Shown one piece after another: positions 1 to 11,204 of a stretch of 64,000 nucleotides of DNA. The notes beneath the pieces are model-generated. The model did not search any database and was not told the DNA's origin. It saw nothing but the letters and a program-made list of their open reading frames with translations. A program made the position numbers and the translations under genes. Position 1 is the first letter of the stretch. Each line of letters begins with the position of its first letter. Origin of the DNA: Hofstenia miamia (lineage: Eukaryota > Xenacoelomorpha > Acoela); the NCBI GenBank assembly GCA_004352715.1, contig SCFE01000099.1, positions 1,714,334-1,778,333 of the forward strand, read 5' to 3'.

Positions 1-194
1 AGAATTTCTAAATTTTTCGAACCTCCACATGTTTGCTAATAAAACAAAAATTGTAGAACAGCATCGTTTAATATTTCAATTCGTAGTTATTTCTCAGGCA
101 ATTCATTGTAAAATTTGAATATATTTTACATTTCGATTTTCATCATAAATCTTAGTATCTGTATTGCATATATTTAGTTTTGATTGTGTTTTAG

Positions 195-351
195 ATTTAT
201 GTGATTTTCAAGTGTTTAATGCTAAAAAAAATCTCGTCTACTATTCAAACACAACAGGATGTCGCGGTTTTAGAAGACACTGTTGCTAATCAAAAGCGCC
301 AGATCGCCTCGCTTGAGCAAAAACTTTCCAAGCATGAACAACTTTCAGCAG
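195..351 (+). CDS. Candidate coiled-coil exon of an unidentified gene
   Basis: An acceptor-like TTTTAG precedes the stretch and a good donor (CAG|GTAGTT) follows at 351/352. The open frame between reads as a heptad-rich helix, with IQTQQDVAVLEDTVANQKRQ followed by an EQKLSKHEQL segment, typical of an oligomerising coiled coil. A possible start ATG lies at 219. No neighbouring exon can be joined: the sequence to the left ends at the window edge and a gap opens at 725. The family is not recognisable from a coiled coil alone. Seen: open frame, heptads, splice sites. Inferred: that it is expressed. Confidence 0.4.
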
Positions 352-558
352 GTAGTTTTGCAATTATATTGTATTATGAGCCCAAGACATGACCTATTAG
401 ACTGTAATGTCTCACCCCGAATTTGTATGAGAATAAGAAATTGGTATTTAATATCAAATATATTTTAGCTAACCTTTGATGCATGCATATTTTTGCATAA
501 GAAATCACGTATTTATAAGTTCTAAGAGATAGGGCATCTTTAAGTTTCCTTTCCTAGC

Positions 559-581
559 TATATATATATATATATATATAT
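559..581. repeat. (TA)n microsatellite
   Basis: Short TA run directly abutting a Tc1 terminal repeat. This fits TA-target insertion, or slippage beside the insertion. Confidence 0.9.
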
Positions 582-724
582 CTATGGCCAAAAATCTGGT
601 GACAGCATAATAATTTTGTAATATTTAATTTTAAACAGACAATACTCCAGCTGTGTTGCTTTAATTCTAATATTGCTGTGATGTACATATTTGTAAGCCA
701 GCCGGCCTTCCAGCCAGTAAAATT
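582..724 (+). mobile_element. Left 143 bases of a Tc1-type element, rest in gap
   Basis: The sequence from 582 (CTATGGCCAAAAATCTGGTG onward) is the reverse complement of the right end of the complete Tc1 element at 56322-57679, with only a few differences up to the gap at 725. A transposase here would read on the plus strand into the gap. The outermost bases of the inverted repeat are replaced by TA repeat. The two N runs (1000 and 792 bases) are long enough to hide the remaining 1.2 kb. Confidence 0.85.
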
Positions 725-2524
725 NNNNNNNNNNNNNNNNNNNNNNNNNNNNNNNNNNNNNNNNNNNNNNNNNNNNNNNNNNNNNNNNNNNNNNNNNNNN
801 NNNNNNNNNNNNNNNNNNNNNNNNNNNNNNNNNNNNNNNNNNNNNNNNNNNNNNNNNNNNNNNNNNNNNNNNNNNNNNNNNNNNNNNNNNNNNNNNNNNN
901 NNNNNNNNNNNNNNNNNNNNNNNNNNNNNNNNNNNNNNNNNNNNNNNNNNNNNNNNNNNNNNNNNNNNNNNNNNNNNNNNNNNNNNNNNNNNNNNNNNNN
1001 NNNNNNNNNNNNNNNNNNNNNNNNNNNNNNNNNNNNNNNNNNNNNNNNNNNNNNNNNNNNNNNNNNNNNNNNNNNNNNNNNNNNNNNNNNNNNNNNNNNN
1101 NNNNNNNNNNNNNNNNNNNNNNNNNNNNNNNNNNNNNNNNNNNNNNNNNNNNNNNNNNNNNNNNNNNNNNNNNNNNNNNNNNNNNNNNNNNNNNNNNNNN
1201 NNNNNNNNNNNNNNNNNNNNNNNNNNNNNNNNNNNNNNNNNNNNNNNNNNNNNNNNNNNNNNNNNNNNNNNNNNNNNNNNNNNNNNNNNNNNNNNNNNNN
1301 NNNNNNNNNNNNNNNNNNNNNNNNNNNNNNNNNNNNNNNNNNNNNNNNNNNNNNNNNNNNNNNNNNNNNNNNNNNNNNNNNNNNNNNNNNNNNNNNNNNN
1401 NNNNNNNNNNNNNNNNNNNNNNNNNNNNNNNNNNNNNNNNNNNNNNNNNNNNNNNNNNNNNNNNNNNNNNNNNNNNNNNNNNNNNNNNNNNNNNNNNNNN
1501 NNNNNNNNNNNNNNNNNNNNNNNNNNNNNNNNNNNNNNNNNNNNNNNNNNNNNNNNNNNNNNNNNNNNNNNNNNNNNNNNNNNNNNNNNNNNNNNNNNNN
1601 NNNNNNNNNNNNNNNNNNNNNNNNNNNNNNNNNNNNNNNNNNNNNNNNNNNNNNNNNNNNNNNNNNNNNNNNNNNNNNNNNNNNNNNNNNNNNNNNNNNN
1701 NNNNNNNNNNNNNNNNNNNNNNNNTTATATCTNNNNNNNNNNNNNNNNNNNNNNNNNNNNNNNNNNNNNNNNNNNNNNNNNNNNNNNNNNNNNNNNNNNN
1801 NNNNNNNNNNNNNNNNNNNNNNNNNNNNNNNNNNNNNNNNNNNNNNNNNNNNNNNNNNNNNNNNNNNNNNNNNNNNNNNNNNNNNNNNNNNNNNNNNNNN
1901 NNNNNNNNNNNNNNNNNNNNNNNNNNNNNNNNNNNNNNNNNNNNNNNNNNNNNNNNNNNNNNNNNNNNNNNNNNNNNNNNNNNNNNNNNNNNNNNNNNNN
2001 NNNNNNNNNNNNNNNNNNNNNNNNNNNNNNNNNNNNNNNNNNNNNNNNNNNNNNNNNNNNNNNNNNNNNNNNNNNNNNNNNNNNNNNNNNNNNNNNNNNN
2101 NNNNNNNNNNNNNNNNNNNNNNNNNNNNNNNNNNNNNNNNNNNNNNNNNNNNNNNNNNNNNNNNNNNNNNNNNNNNNNNNNNNNNNNNNNNNNNNNNNNN
2201 NNNNNNNNNNNNNNNNNNNNNNNNNNNNNNNNNNNNNNNNNNNNNNNNNNNNNNNNNNNNNNNNNNNNNNNNNNNNNNNNNNNNNNNNNNNNNNNNNNNN
2301 NNNNNNNNNNNNNNNNNNNNNNNNNNNNNNNNNNNNNNNNNNNNNNNNNNNNNNNNNNNNNNNNNNNNNNNNNNNNNNNNNNNNNNNNNNNNNNNNNNNN
2401 NNNNNNNNNNNNNNNNNNNNNNNNNNNNNNNNNNNNNNNNNNNNNNNNNNNNNNNNNNNNNNNNNNNNNNNNNNNNNNNNNNNNNNNNNNNNNNNNNNNN
2501 NNNNNNNNNNNNNNNNNNNNNNNN
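725..2524. other. Assembly gaps
   Basis: N runs at 725-1724 (exactly 1000, probably a placeholder size) and 1733-2524, separated by eight called bases. Any open frame across this region is meaningless. Confidence 0.99.
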
Positions 2525-2990
2525 CCTAAAATTTCTACATTTCCATTTACATTTGTAAAGAAAACTTATTTAAATGCTGCGTGGGAACTAATTTTTTTTC
2601 TTACATCCACAATGCTATTGTAGAAAAGAAATTTTTTTGAACAGTTACAAGAATTAAAATTGGCCTACATTTTTGGTGCCAAACGCCGCTGTGCTTAGCA
2701 ACTAAACTTTAGGTAATTCAGTTTTCGAATATGCTTACAATCTGTTATTAGAATTAGATTAAAGAATGCACCATATATAAAACCTTTGTACACATATTAT
2801 AAGGTAATCGCCGATTGCCGCGATTATAATGACGGACCGCCCATGATATATATATATATATAATAAACAATAATGCCCAATCTATTAGATAACATTTTAC
2901 AATCAATATTAGAGATTGTTTTGTTGGACTTGCAGTGTAAAATTAAAATGATATTTTGGAGTATATTTTAAAATATATTTATTAAATTAT
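2525..2990. other. No gene seen
   Basis: AT-rich sequence with a short TA run near 2845-2862. No recognisable coding sequence or inverted-repeat element. The last bases (ATTAGGATTTAGATTCTTA) match the segment just upstream of the intact GPCR start at 50733, so the end of this stretch is duplicated 5' flank. It contains a possible 3' splice site in the untranslated leader. Confidence 0.6.
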
Positions 2991-3042
2991 TAGGATTTAG
3001 ATTCTTAATGAATGCGACATATGGAAAGCCTGGTGGTTACTA

Positions 3043-3320
3043 CACCCCTGGCCAAAAATAAACGTAACACTTAATTTTATTCAAGTATAAGTTAATTAAT
3101 CATTTATAAAATAATTATTTATAAATATATTTGAACCAAAATTGGTCAGAGCATTAATCATTAAGTGGTGGCCCTGAAAAGGGCCATTGTCGCGTTCTCG
3201 TGATTAGTGGGGCCAAAGGGAGTTCAATAGTCTGTGTGGTAGCCATTTCTATAGATAACCTATTGACATCGTCTAGGCATACTGTTGACTAACGTCTGCA
3301 GTCTCTCGGGAGTGAAGGCA
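3043..3320 (+). mobile_element. Probable Tc1/mariner-type end inserted at TA in the GPCR copy
   Basis: The GPCR reading is cut after a TA, and the next bases (CACCCCTGGCCAAAAATAAA) share the GGCCAAAA core of Tc1-type terminal repeats seen elsewhere in the window. No matching right end is found before the TA tract at 3339, so it is a fragment. The segment also holds the histone stem-loop at 3170-3185. The family assignment rests on the target site and the short core only. Confidence 0.45.
3170..3185 (-). promoter_or_regulatory. Canonical histone mRNA 3' stem-loop
   Basis: Read on the minus strand this is GGCCCTTTTCAGGGCC followed by ACCA. It has a perfect 6-bp stem, a TTTC loop and the ACCA trailer, matching the metazoan replication-dependent histone stem-loop bound by SLBP. 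Upstream on the same strand (about 3190-3310) there is no intact histone frame. A weak resemblance to the end of histone H3 (CAGTATGCCTAGACGATGTC near 3271) suggests a decayed gene. No clear purine-rich downstream element is seen. The structure is certain in sequence; function is inferred. Confidence 0.7.
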
Positions 3321-3336
3321 GCAAAAAATATAATAT

Positions 3337-3395
<59 letters not shown>

Positions 3396-3759
3396 ATATA
3401 TATATGTTTATATTCATTTTTCATTATTATATATGTAATAACAAATTAGCTTTAATAAATATTTCTAAAAAGAAATTAATGCATTATTCTTATCAATGTC
3501 CTTTATTTTAAATTCTAACAAATTTCGACTTCAAATATCACTCTAATAAAAGTTATTCTACAGAATTTAAAAAATTATAATTTTCAAATTGAATTTCAAT
3601 GAATTTACTCTTGGTGTAAATGTTGAGCACTAGCATAAGCATTGGAATTCTAAGCAGTGCCACCATTCTATTCATTTGTGTGTGGCATCCATTTGTAATA
3701 AAAACATCTACAAATATCTATCTTACACAAATAACATTGGCAGAAAACTTGAAGAACAA

Positions 3760-5726
3760 GAACTTACAATACACAAGATGCCATGAGTTTCCTACAAGAA
3801 GATATGCTTAAAATCTACCATTTTTAATCGGTGAGAACAAAGGTAATAACATAACAACTGAAATTTCAATTAAGTCGTCTTTTAAAGTTGAAAATTCTCA
3901 AGATTTGCTAGTAATCAATAAATTTGAAATTGCAAATTTGACACAGTGATTCATTGCACTTTATTTTTCAAATGATACGAACATGCGTATGAATATGCAT
4001 TTGAGCAATTCAATCTTGCACATAAGAAAAATGACCTTCTTTCGAAAAAATGGTGTTTGCAATTTGCTCAATGTATATCAATAGTGGCCTAAATTGCCAT
4101 TCTTTGGATTCTTCTGCTTCAGAACTTTCTCTCTCACTACCGTACCCTCTGGGCACGCACTAACCGCACTCACTTTCAATGCTGCTGCTAGTTTTTCATG
4201 GAAAATTGCGAAGTTCTTCAATCAGTGCCCATGCATCTATTATCTTCCTAACACAATTCAGCTCTTCAGTTTCTTTAAGGACTCTCAATTTTGCCGTGTG
4301 TGATCATGTCTTCTTATCTAATCTCTTTCTGCATCTAATCACTGTCTATTTCAAGTTCCTCACTTCACCAAACACTCTCTCAGAACCTAACTGTTGTCTC
4401 ATCTCTTTTGCTAAAACCTTTTAGCCTGCATATAGTTCTTTGTAGAAATTTCCTTATTGTGTTTTTAAGTTCAAATATTCTCATGGGAGATTTGCCTTTT
4501 TACCAGTCACTTGTTAAGCTTTTCTCTAGCAGTTTTTATACTGTTCGTCTTAGATACCCTAACTTTTACTGGTATATTTTTTAAATAACTGAATTAAAAT
4601 TTAATTTTTAATATACACATATATTTACCAGTAAATTTTTTTAAAAAATGTTCCCTTTAATAGATATAATTTTGAAATCGATCTGAGTCAACTTACCCCA
4701 TGTAGGTGCAAGTTGCACCAGGCAAGTTTACTCACAATATACCGCAATTTAATAACATATCGAACTAGTCTAAGGTTATATTGGTGTAGTAAAACTATAA
4801 TCTGTTTTGTGATTCTTGCATGCACATTAGTGCAAATTAGTATACGTGGAAGTAATATACATAGCAGTCAATAATATTTGGTAATCAAATTTCAAAAATA
4901 GAAAAATTGATTTCAAGATTATGATAATTACTTGTTCACACATTTTGAAAAAAATTCCTGAACAATGAAATAATACTTTTATTCTTTTGCTATTCACATT
5001 CTTTTAATAATTTGTTACAAAGTTTGCATATCTATAAAATGTATGTTAATTGATAAAATATTCAAAAATTTCAAAAATATCCAGCTGAAGGCTATATAAT
5101 AACAGGAAATGATGTATGCAACTGAGTATATTAATGGAAAAACATTGCTCATATTGTATGTCGAAATTTAATAAATGTCGAATTGAACAAAGTCAATAGA
5201 GAAGAAATTCAGGTGGCGCTGGAGACGTTTTGTTCCACTACTTTCCACGAAATTTGGCAGTTCCATGATGCCATCATCGACGCTATGCCAGTGCAGATAA
5301 TCTTTTTCAGGTATAATGAAAGATTCAGACACAGAGTTTTTTTTTGTTGATGCGTTTCAAAAAAGATGTTTCTATTTCGGCTTCATTTTCATCCCTCTGT
5401 TTGACACTTCGGGCGCAGTATTTTGTAGTTTTTTAGTAGCTAGTTGACGAGGACCTAGTCCCCAATTTTCAATTGTTCAATAGTGGGTTCTTACTGTTGT
5501 GCTTCTAGGTCACACAAGGTTCGTTTCTGAGTCCGATTCTATCATTTGAGTGAGTATATCTTGTTTCTCCTCCGACTTGTTAAAATATTCTAAGGAATCT
5601 TTGAAAATTTTTTCAATTTCTCAAGAGAAATGTTCAAGAAACTTTAGTAAGTGTTAAATTTTTTTAAACTAGAAAAAATGTGTCTGCGTAAATTGGCCAC
5701 TAACATTTTTTCCAATAAGTAGTGGT
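3760..5726. other. Repeat-block sequence without a recognised gene
   Basis: Between the GPCR remnant and the transposase remnant. The minus strand near 4090-4430 has broken helical-looking coding (LRVLKETEELNCVRKIIDAW, then a frameshift), also present in copy B at 43030-43360; the family is not recognised. The island at 4799-5150 contains 4864-5006, roughly 75-80 percent similar to 52595-52736, the region downstream of the intact GPCR. Confidence 0.6.
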
Positions 5727-6960
5727 TTAATTTTTAGGTGCGCGCTTTGGGAAACGCCGAATCTCCTCAGGGGACTGGACGGTGGACTCCTCAACTCTCA
5801 ACTCCTCAGTGCCAATCTGTGATGTCCCAGCTTGTTTGTTGTCTTCTAGTTGTTGTGCAGGCGGGTCCGCATTTAGGACATGTTCCCTGTAACTGACGAA
5901 CTTATACATAAAGTCCATTTCCGAAAATATGTAGTGATCCAAAGGGTAAATTTCGGTTGCTTTGAAGCCTGCAATGATGTTGTTCTTTATTAGCCAATAA
6001 TATTTCGCAAAGGGCCCATCGCTAAGGGCACTTAAGCTATTTAAGCGACTGCGTAGAAAATCTAGGGAGCATTTATTAAATCAACTTGTCCATGGCACAG
6101 TTTATTGCCTTTTTGAATGGGCCAAAAACGCTTTTATTCAGAGGGAAAGGAAAGCAATGTGATATGATTTTCCTTTGCAAAATCAATTGCTTCCTGCGAA
6201 ATGTGTAGTTTTAGATATTTTTTATAAGAATATCCGATGGGGCCGGGCGCCATTAGCCCCTAAAGACGCGAGGCCACTGAATCAGATTTAGGAAAATTTC
6301 AACAGTCATTCATCTAGATGTTTTTGGATTACCGTAGCACATGCTTTCACTAGTTGTGGTCAACATTAAATGATCCTGAAAATGCACCCGTGGAAACACG
6401 AAAAACGGAAGATTGGCTTGTCCAATGGTGCTTACTGAACAGCAAATGTTAACAAGCGCCCCGCGTTCCTAAGATACTGTCGTGCCAACTTGTTTTGTGC
6501 CCCTTTAAGCCATAGTCTTTAATGGTTTTTTGTCTGCAAAACTTTTACCAGGCTTTCTGTTGATAGTGTATCCACCAGTTCATGTTCCACAGATAACACC
6601 GCAAGACCATTCAAGCGGTGCTGAGATATGCAAAAAACTTGTTCAAATTTGATGGATTAAAATTGGTCATTCTAGCAATCGATGTTGGCTCTGGTTGCCA
6701 TAATGCTAGATCAGCATGCCTCTTCATGAATGATGAGAATCATTCCACTCCAGCTGATTCCGACTCTTTCCAAGAACTCGGCACGTCAATATAATTGGTT
6801 TTTACAAAATTTATAGACTACTTCTCTGATATCCTTGGGTGGTAAACAATGATATATTTGGGCAGCTTTTTTATATAACTAACCAACATTTCTTCGTGTT
6901 GGTCAGATAATATTTTTCGCGGTTTTGTATAGCCGATTGGGACATGCAAGCACTCCATTT
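5727..6960 (-). pseudogene. Pogo/Tigger-type transposase remnant, copy A
   Basis: Same transposase as copy B (44684-45905), DDE_1 family. Only parts remain. The N-terminal region (about 6631-6960) and the C-terminal region (5727-5985) are shared with copy B. The parts that in copy B encode the first and second catalytic aspartates are replaced by unrelated sequence at 6206-6286 and 6532-6630. It therefore cannot encode a DDE core. The alternating intact and replaced patches are not what point mutation or a single insertion would give. Confidence 0.8.
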
Positions 6961-9383
6961 TGGTGTTGTACTACTTTACATATCTGCCCAGCATTTTATA
7001 GTTTAGACCATGGTCATTCACTGCTTGCCTTGTGCTTTGACCTGGGACTTGATATTTTAAAATAATGATATTCATTTGGACATGGATAATATCCAAATTT
7101 TTATCGTCTTCAGCAACACAATTCACTGAATTTGATATTTATTCAAGAATTAACCCCCATTATATTCGAATTTATTGCAGCACTAAAATTGAAACCGATA
7201 AACTTTGTTATATATTGATTTAAGCTTTGATAGCATATTAGATACAATTATAGTTTGCCATGAAAACAGTTCTGATGGAGACTAAAATTGCTCAGGCATG
7301 GAATCTGCAATGCAGTTTGCAACATATCTGGCAATCCCAAAAATATATCCTCCAACCACTTTTGGTGACACCACTGATTATACAAATAGAAAAGCAACAT
7401 CCAATTTCAAAATGAAATTATAAAGATTTAAAGAATGCTTAAAAATATGTAATCTGTCTGTATTGCTCACCTGGCTCATAAATAGGATAATTCGACGTCC
7501 TAGTTTAGGATTTTTTATACTACCTCATCGCTGGAAGTGGTTCAGAATTTTTTGCACCTTGCAGCAATGTTCTAATGAATGCAAAAAAGGGAAACAATTC
7601 AAATGTTGGGGTGGACTACTTCAGACAAATTGCAATAGCTTAGATGCGATTTTTATACGTATAGGTCTACATAGGTGTAGATAATTTTTGGAAATGCATT
7701 GTATTCAAATAAAAATAGAATCATAACTTATTTAGCTGTGCATATAATCTTAGGAATATCTCCTACTTACAAGACTTCAATGTTTGAGGATTAGACCGAA
7801 CTGGACTACTCCCAGCTCTGATCTACCTGCAATCATAGTGTACAAAATTGAAGTTTCTTTCAAGTATTATATGCAAGCATTCAGGACAATCAAAATGTTT
7901 TATCAATGATATTTTTTTTAAATATTAGATGCCACCTTCATGTGGGATCGTGGCCAGCGGAGTTCGGTTCCTTTATGGCAAAAACGCGTGGAAAATGTTC
8001 AACGGCGCATAAGGTGTTAATCAAGTGTAGTACTTCAATCCTTCTCTCGCTCAATGGAATTAAAGGACCCTTCGGAATAGACGGTAGATATGTGATACAA
8101 AATTTTACAATTGGCACATACACATGTCAATGATATTTCGCTTATTTATGTAATCTATATAATAATGTTATTGCAAATTAAAAATGCGACTGACAAAAGC
8201 GTATCTTCAAGTATGAAAAATGATCGCTGTCAGCCTTGCTAATTCCCTTCTTTCATAAGTCCTCGTGCTACTGAAAATTTAATAAACAGTGTTATAGACA
8301 AATTTTATAGTAAAAAACTTCGTTTTCAATTTGAATGCAAAACAAACATGATTTTTCTTTAATATGCATGATGGTAAATTGGAAGTCCCTATGACAATTT
8401 CTTGGCTATTCGAACCTGCCTTCTTGAATATCTGGACTTCATGCGTTACAGAAAAGAATTTATGGCTTTGCATAATCAAATAAGTATTTGTTGCGAATGA
8501 AATACGTATATAAACAAGAATATTGGCGGCTCGTGCTTTCAAAAGCTAGGCAAGCAAATATTTTAAAGCAACCAAACTAGTATAAGTAATAAACCATGAA
8601 AAATATATTTATATGTGAAAAAGCTTGAACAATGAAAATTCAATTATGTAAAAAAAATTTCAGATTTCTGAAAAAGAAAGATGTACAAAATACTAAAATT
8701 TAATTATAGAATACTTCTTTCTGTGATTCTCTCTGTATAATTTGGATAAAACGTAAGCAGATGTGCATAGATCTAATATATTTAATGGCTTATTGCGCTT
8801 CAATTATTCAAGAATCTCGTAACAATGTATGTTATGATGATTTCAAAAAGATATTTGTAATATTATTATTATAAAAATTAGATTAGTCTTGCAGTTCATT
8901 TAGTAAAACATTTTCAAGAAAAATTGCTAATAATTTCTTTAATAGATTCAATGCTCATGTTCCTCTAATCAGTTACTCTTGAATTTGCTTTAAACAGAAA
9001 ATAATCATTTTAGCTAAGGAAGTCGACAAATCACACATTTCAAAATATCGAATACGAATTTGATCGATCTACAATTGGAGTCATGCCAATGATAGCAAAC
9101 TTGAGATTAATTACAAAGTTTTTCAAGATTGCGAAAATTAGAGTAGAAATTTAGAGCAGAAAATGGCAGTTGAGTGCAATCACATTTAAATTGCTCAAAG
9201 TTTTTAAAATTTAATAATTCTATAAAACGGCATTTGCATAGAAATTAAAATATACTAAGAATTAGTATAGTGCGTATGCATATGACGCCAATTTATATCA
9301 AAATATGTCTTTCTTAAATTATCCTAGTTTCATTTGATTTTTGAAAAAATTGGTTGCACATTAGTAGAAAAAATTCGCCTTGA
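6961..9383. other. Repeat-block sequence, no gene seen
   Basis: Up to about 8850 most of this is shared with copy B. Short open frames at 7463-7684 (plus), 7938-8123 (minus) and 8279-8542 (minus) are conserved between copies because the DNA is, with no recognisable domain. From 8852 to 9383 it is largely specific to copy A. Confidence 0.5.
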
Positions 9384-10029
9384 TCAAGTAACATCAATTA
9401 TTGGGCCGTCATTGGTCCATTATTTACATTTGGCAAATGGGTTAATCTTGAACCATTAGTATTTAGCAATAAGGAGCACAAAAAATTGATGCATATTTGT
9501 TATTTGAAATCATTTTGAATGCTAATTTGCATTTACATAGCTTTTTCTTCCATTTTTACTTTTAGTAGAAAATTCTCATTAGTAAATTTCACAGAAATTT
9601 CAAAGAAGCAAAAATACAAGCAAGTTCAATATTGTTAAAATGTAAACCATAAGTTTAAAGCAAATCGTAATGATTGCTGTTTTAACGCAAACTAAGAATT
9701 TACGATTTGTACAAATGTATAGATATAAATTCATACAATTAAGAATGAAATTCATTTATTAAAGAATTATTGGGCAGGCACTGCTTGCCTTGCTTACATG
9801 CACGAGCCGCCTAAGTTTCTTCAATTATTAAGCAAAATGGAAATGAACTTCAAAAATATCAGTAGATGTATAAATAAGAACCAAATGATAAATAAGCAGT
9901 AATTTTGAATGCTCATTATTGACAAATACTAATGGTCCAATATTATCCCAATGGCAAAATGCCAATATTAGCAATTATTGGCTCCAACAATGGACTAAAA
10001 ATGGCATAGCAATATTATGTTACTTGGGA
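9384..10029. mobile_element. Non-autonomous TIR element (CCCAAGTAACA family)
   Basis: The left end reads CAAGTAACATCAATTATTGG and the right end ATTATGTTACTTGGGA, inverted to each other. Similarity of the two ends extends inward about 100 bases. The ends are rich in TTGG/CCAA words, as in the 4.8-kb element at 17381-22184. The first bases of the left repeat are mutated here. The copy at 48274-48930 keeps TCCCAAG and is flanked by TA on both sides. No coding capacity. Confidence 0.75.
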
Positions 10030-11162
10030 TAGTGTATTAATAAAAATTACTTTTGTTTTTGTAATATCAAAGATATATCAAGAGTTCAATAGCAACAAAA
10101 TATACTTCCTTGTATCAATCTTTATATTAATGCTTCGCTTTGCAGTATTTGTATCTATGTACTGAGAATTCGAATTGATCACAGCAGAACGACATTGAAC
10201 GATATCCCATTGTATGATTTCCAGTACTACTATGTTTCATATAACATTGTAAATTTTTAGTTGTATTATTTAAATATACTATATTTCTACTATTTCATTA
10301 ATTAATAAGTCTTTCTATTTAATATATAGATAAAATGATTTTTTGAAAGGTTTTTAACTTATTCATCTTACCCGAATCTGAAGATTTATTAACGTCTAAA
10401 TTTACATACAATAACTTTTAATTCTTCTAAGGTAGAAAACCTAAATTGCAACGTCGACTTACAATTTGATTGACTAAGTTTTGATAGAGGAATTTTATGG
10501 AAATTGAAGTTACCTCATTCTCTAAATTTTAACATTTCTATTTCGATTCTCTTTCCAAAAAACTCGCAATATTGAATACACTGCTGAAATTCCGCAAGTT
10601 AATAAAAACCTACCACATTGTAATACGGTTAAAATACCGGGAAAAACTAATAAATGGATTGACCTTAAATTATCACCAGAGGTGCGTGTCCGCCAAAGGA
10701 GGAATCATTTAAATTTTGATATTAATGTAACAATTCCAACCTGGAACTCGCAACCTAGAGAAACTAAAAACATTGAAAAAATATATTTCTGGCAAATCAT
10801 TGCTAGAATACAAACTGTATATGGATGACAATGCGATAACTCGTTATTAATGTAGTACAATTAAAAATTAAATTGCAAAGGCAATTTTTTTGATTTCTTG
10901 CTGTAATTTATGTAATTTGTGTATAGTGTTGTGTGAATTTATTGATGCTATTCAGATAAATTATCAGTTATTTAATTGTCAACATTTTTCTGAATAAATA
11001 TTCTCTTATCCTTTTTTATCTAACATGTTTTATATATTTTAAAATATATACTAATCCGTGCAAGTTGGAATTCACTCTTGGGAATTTCAGTTTAAATTCA
11101 AGTTCTGTTCTCAATCCAATTGAAATACAATGTCATTTCTAGCGCTCAAAATCTAATTTTAT

Positions 11163-11204
<42 letters not shown>

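Larger units (their letters stand above)
3008..3743 (+). pseudogene. Broken GPCR paralogue (start and TM1/loop 1 only)
   Basis: The first piece (3008-3042) encodes MNATYGKPGGYY, matching the N-terminus of the intact receptor at 50733-51752 apart from a missing 12-base segment. It is interrupted at a TA. A second piece at 3641-3743 encodes the end of TM1 and loop 1 (SSATILFICVWHPF, then TSTNIYLTQITLA), again matching the intact receptor. Everything from TM2 onward is missing and replaced by the 7-kb repeat block. This copy has loop 1 once, whereas the intact gene has it twice. A downstream-flank match at 4864-5006 suggests the locus once continued. The pieces keep about the original spacing, so mis-assembly is a serious alternative to a true pseudogene. 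Confidence 0.8.
3339..10372. repeat. 7-kb direct duplication, copy A
   Basis: Repeats at 42225-49274 in the same orientation. It begins in a TA tract. Shared blocks are essentially identical up to about 7900, then about 98 percent identical. They are interrupted by islands where the two copies are unrelated: 3643-3743, 4594-4660, 4799-5150, 5578-5677, 5986-6083, 6206-6286, 6532-6630, 8524-8620 and about 8852-9383. Each island is close in length to its counterpart in copy B. Shorter matches continue at about 10640-10715 and 10861-10900. Confidence 0.9.

Noticed and set aside
678-2558. 626-codon open frame across the first gaps
   Set aside because: Almost all codons are N; the called bases are a Tc1 end and flanking DNA.
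4094-4424. Plus-strand frames of 69 and 81 codons, repeated at 43031-43361
   Set aside because: Conserved only because the DNA is duplicated. The minus strand looks more protein-like but is broken, and no family is recognised.
3339-10372. Programmed internal-eliminated sequences as an explanation of the islands
   Set aside because: Islands are present in both copies with different content and no consistent border motif, and the genes are animal-type; scaffold interleaving explains them better.
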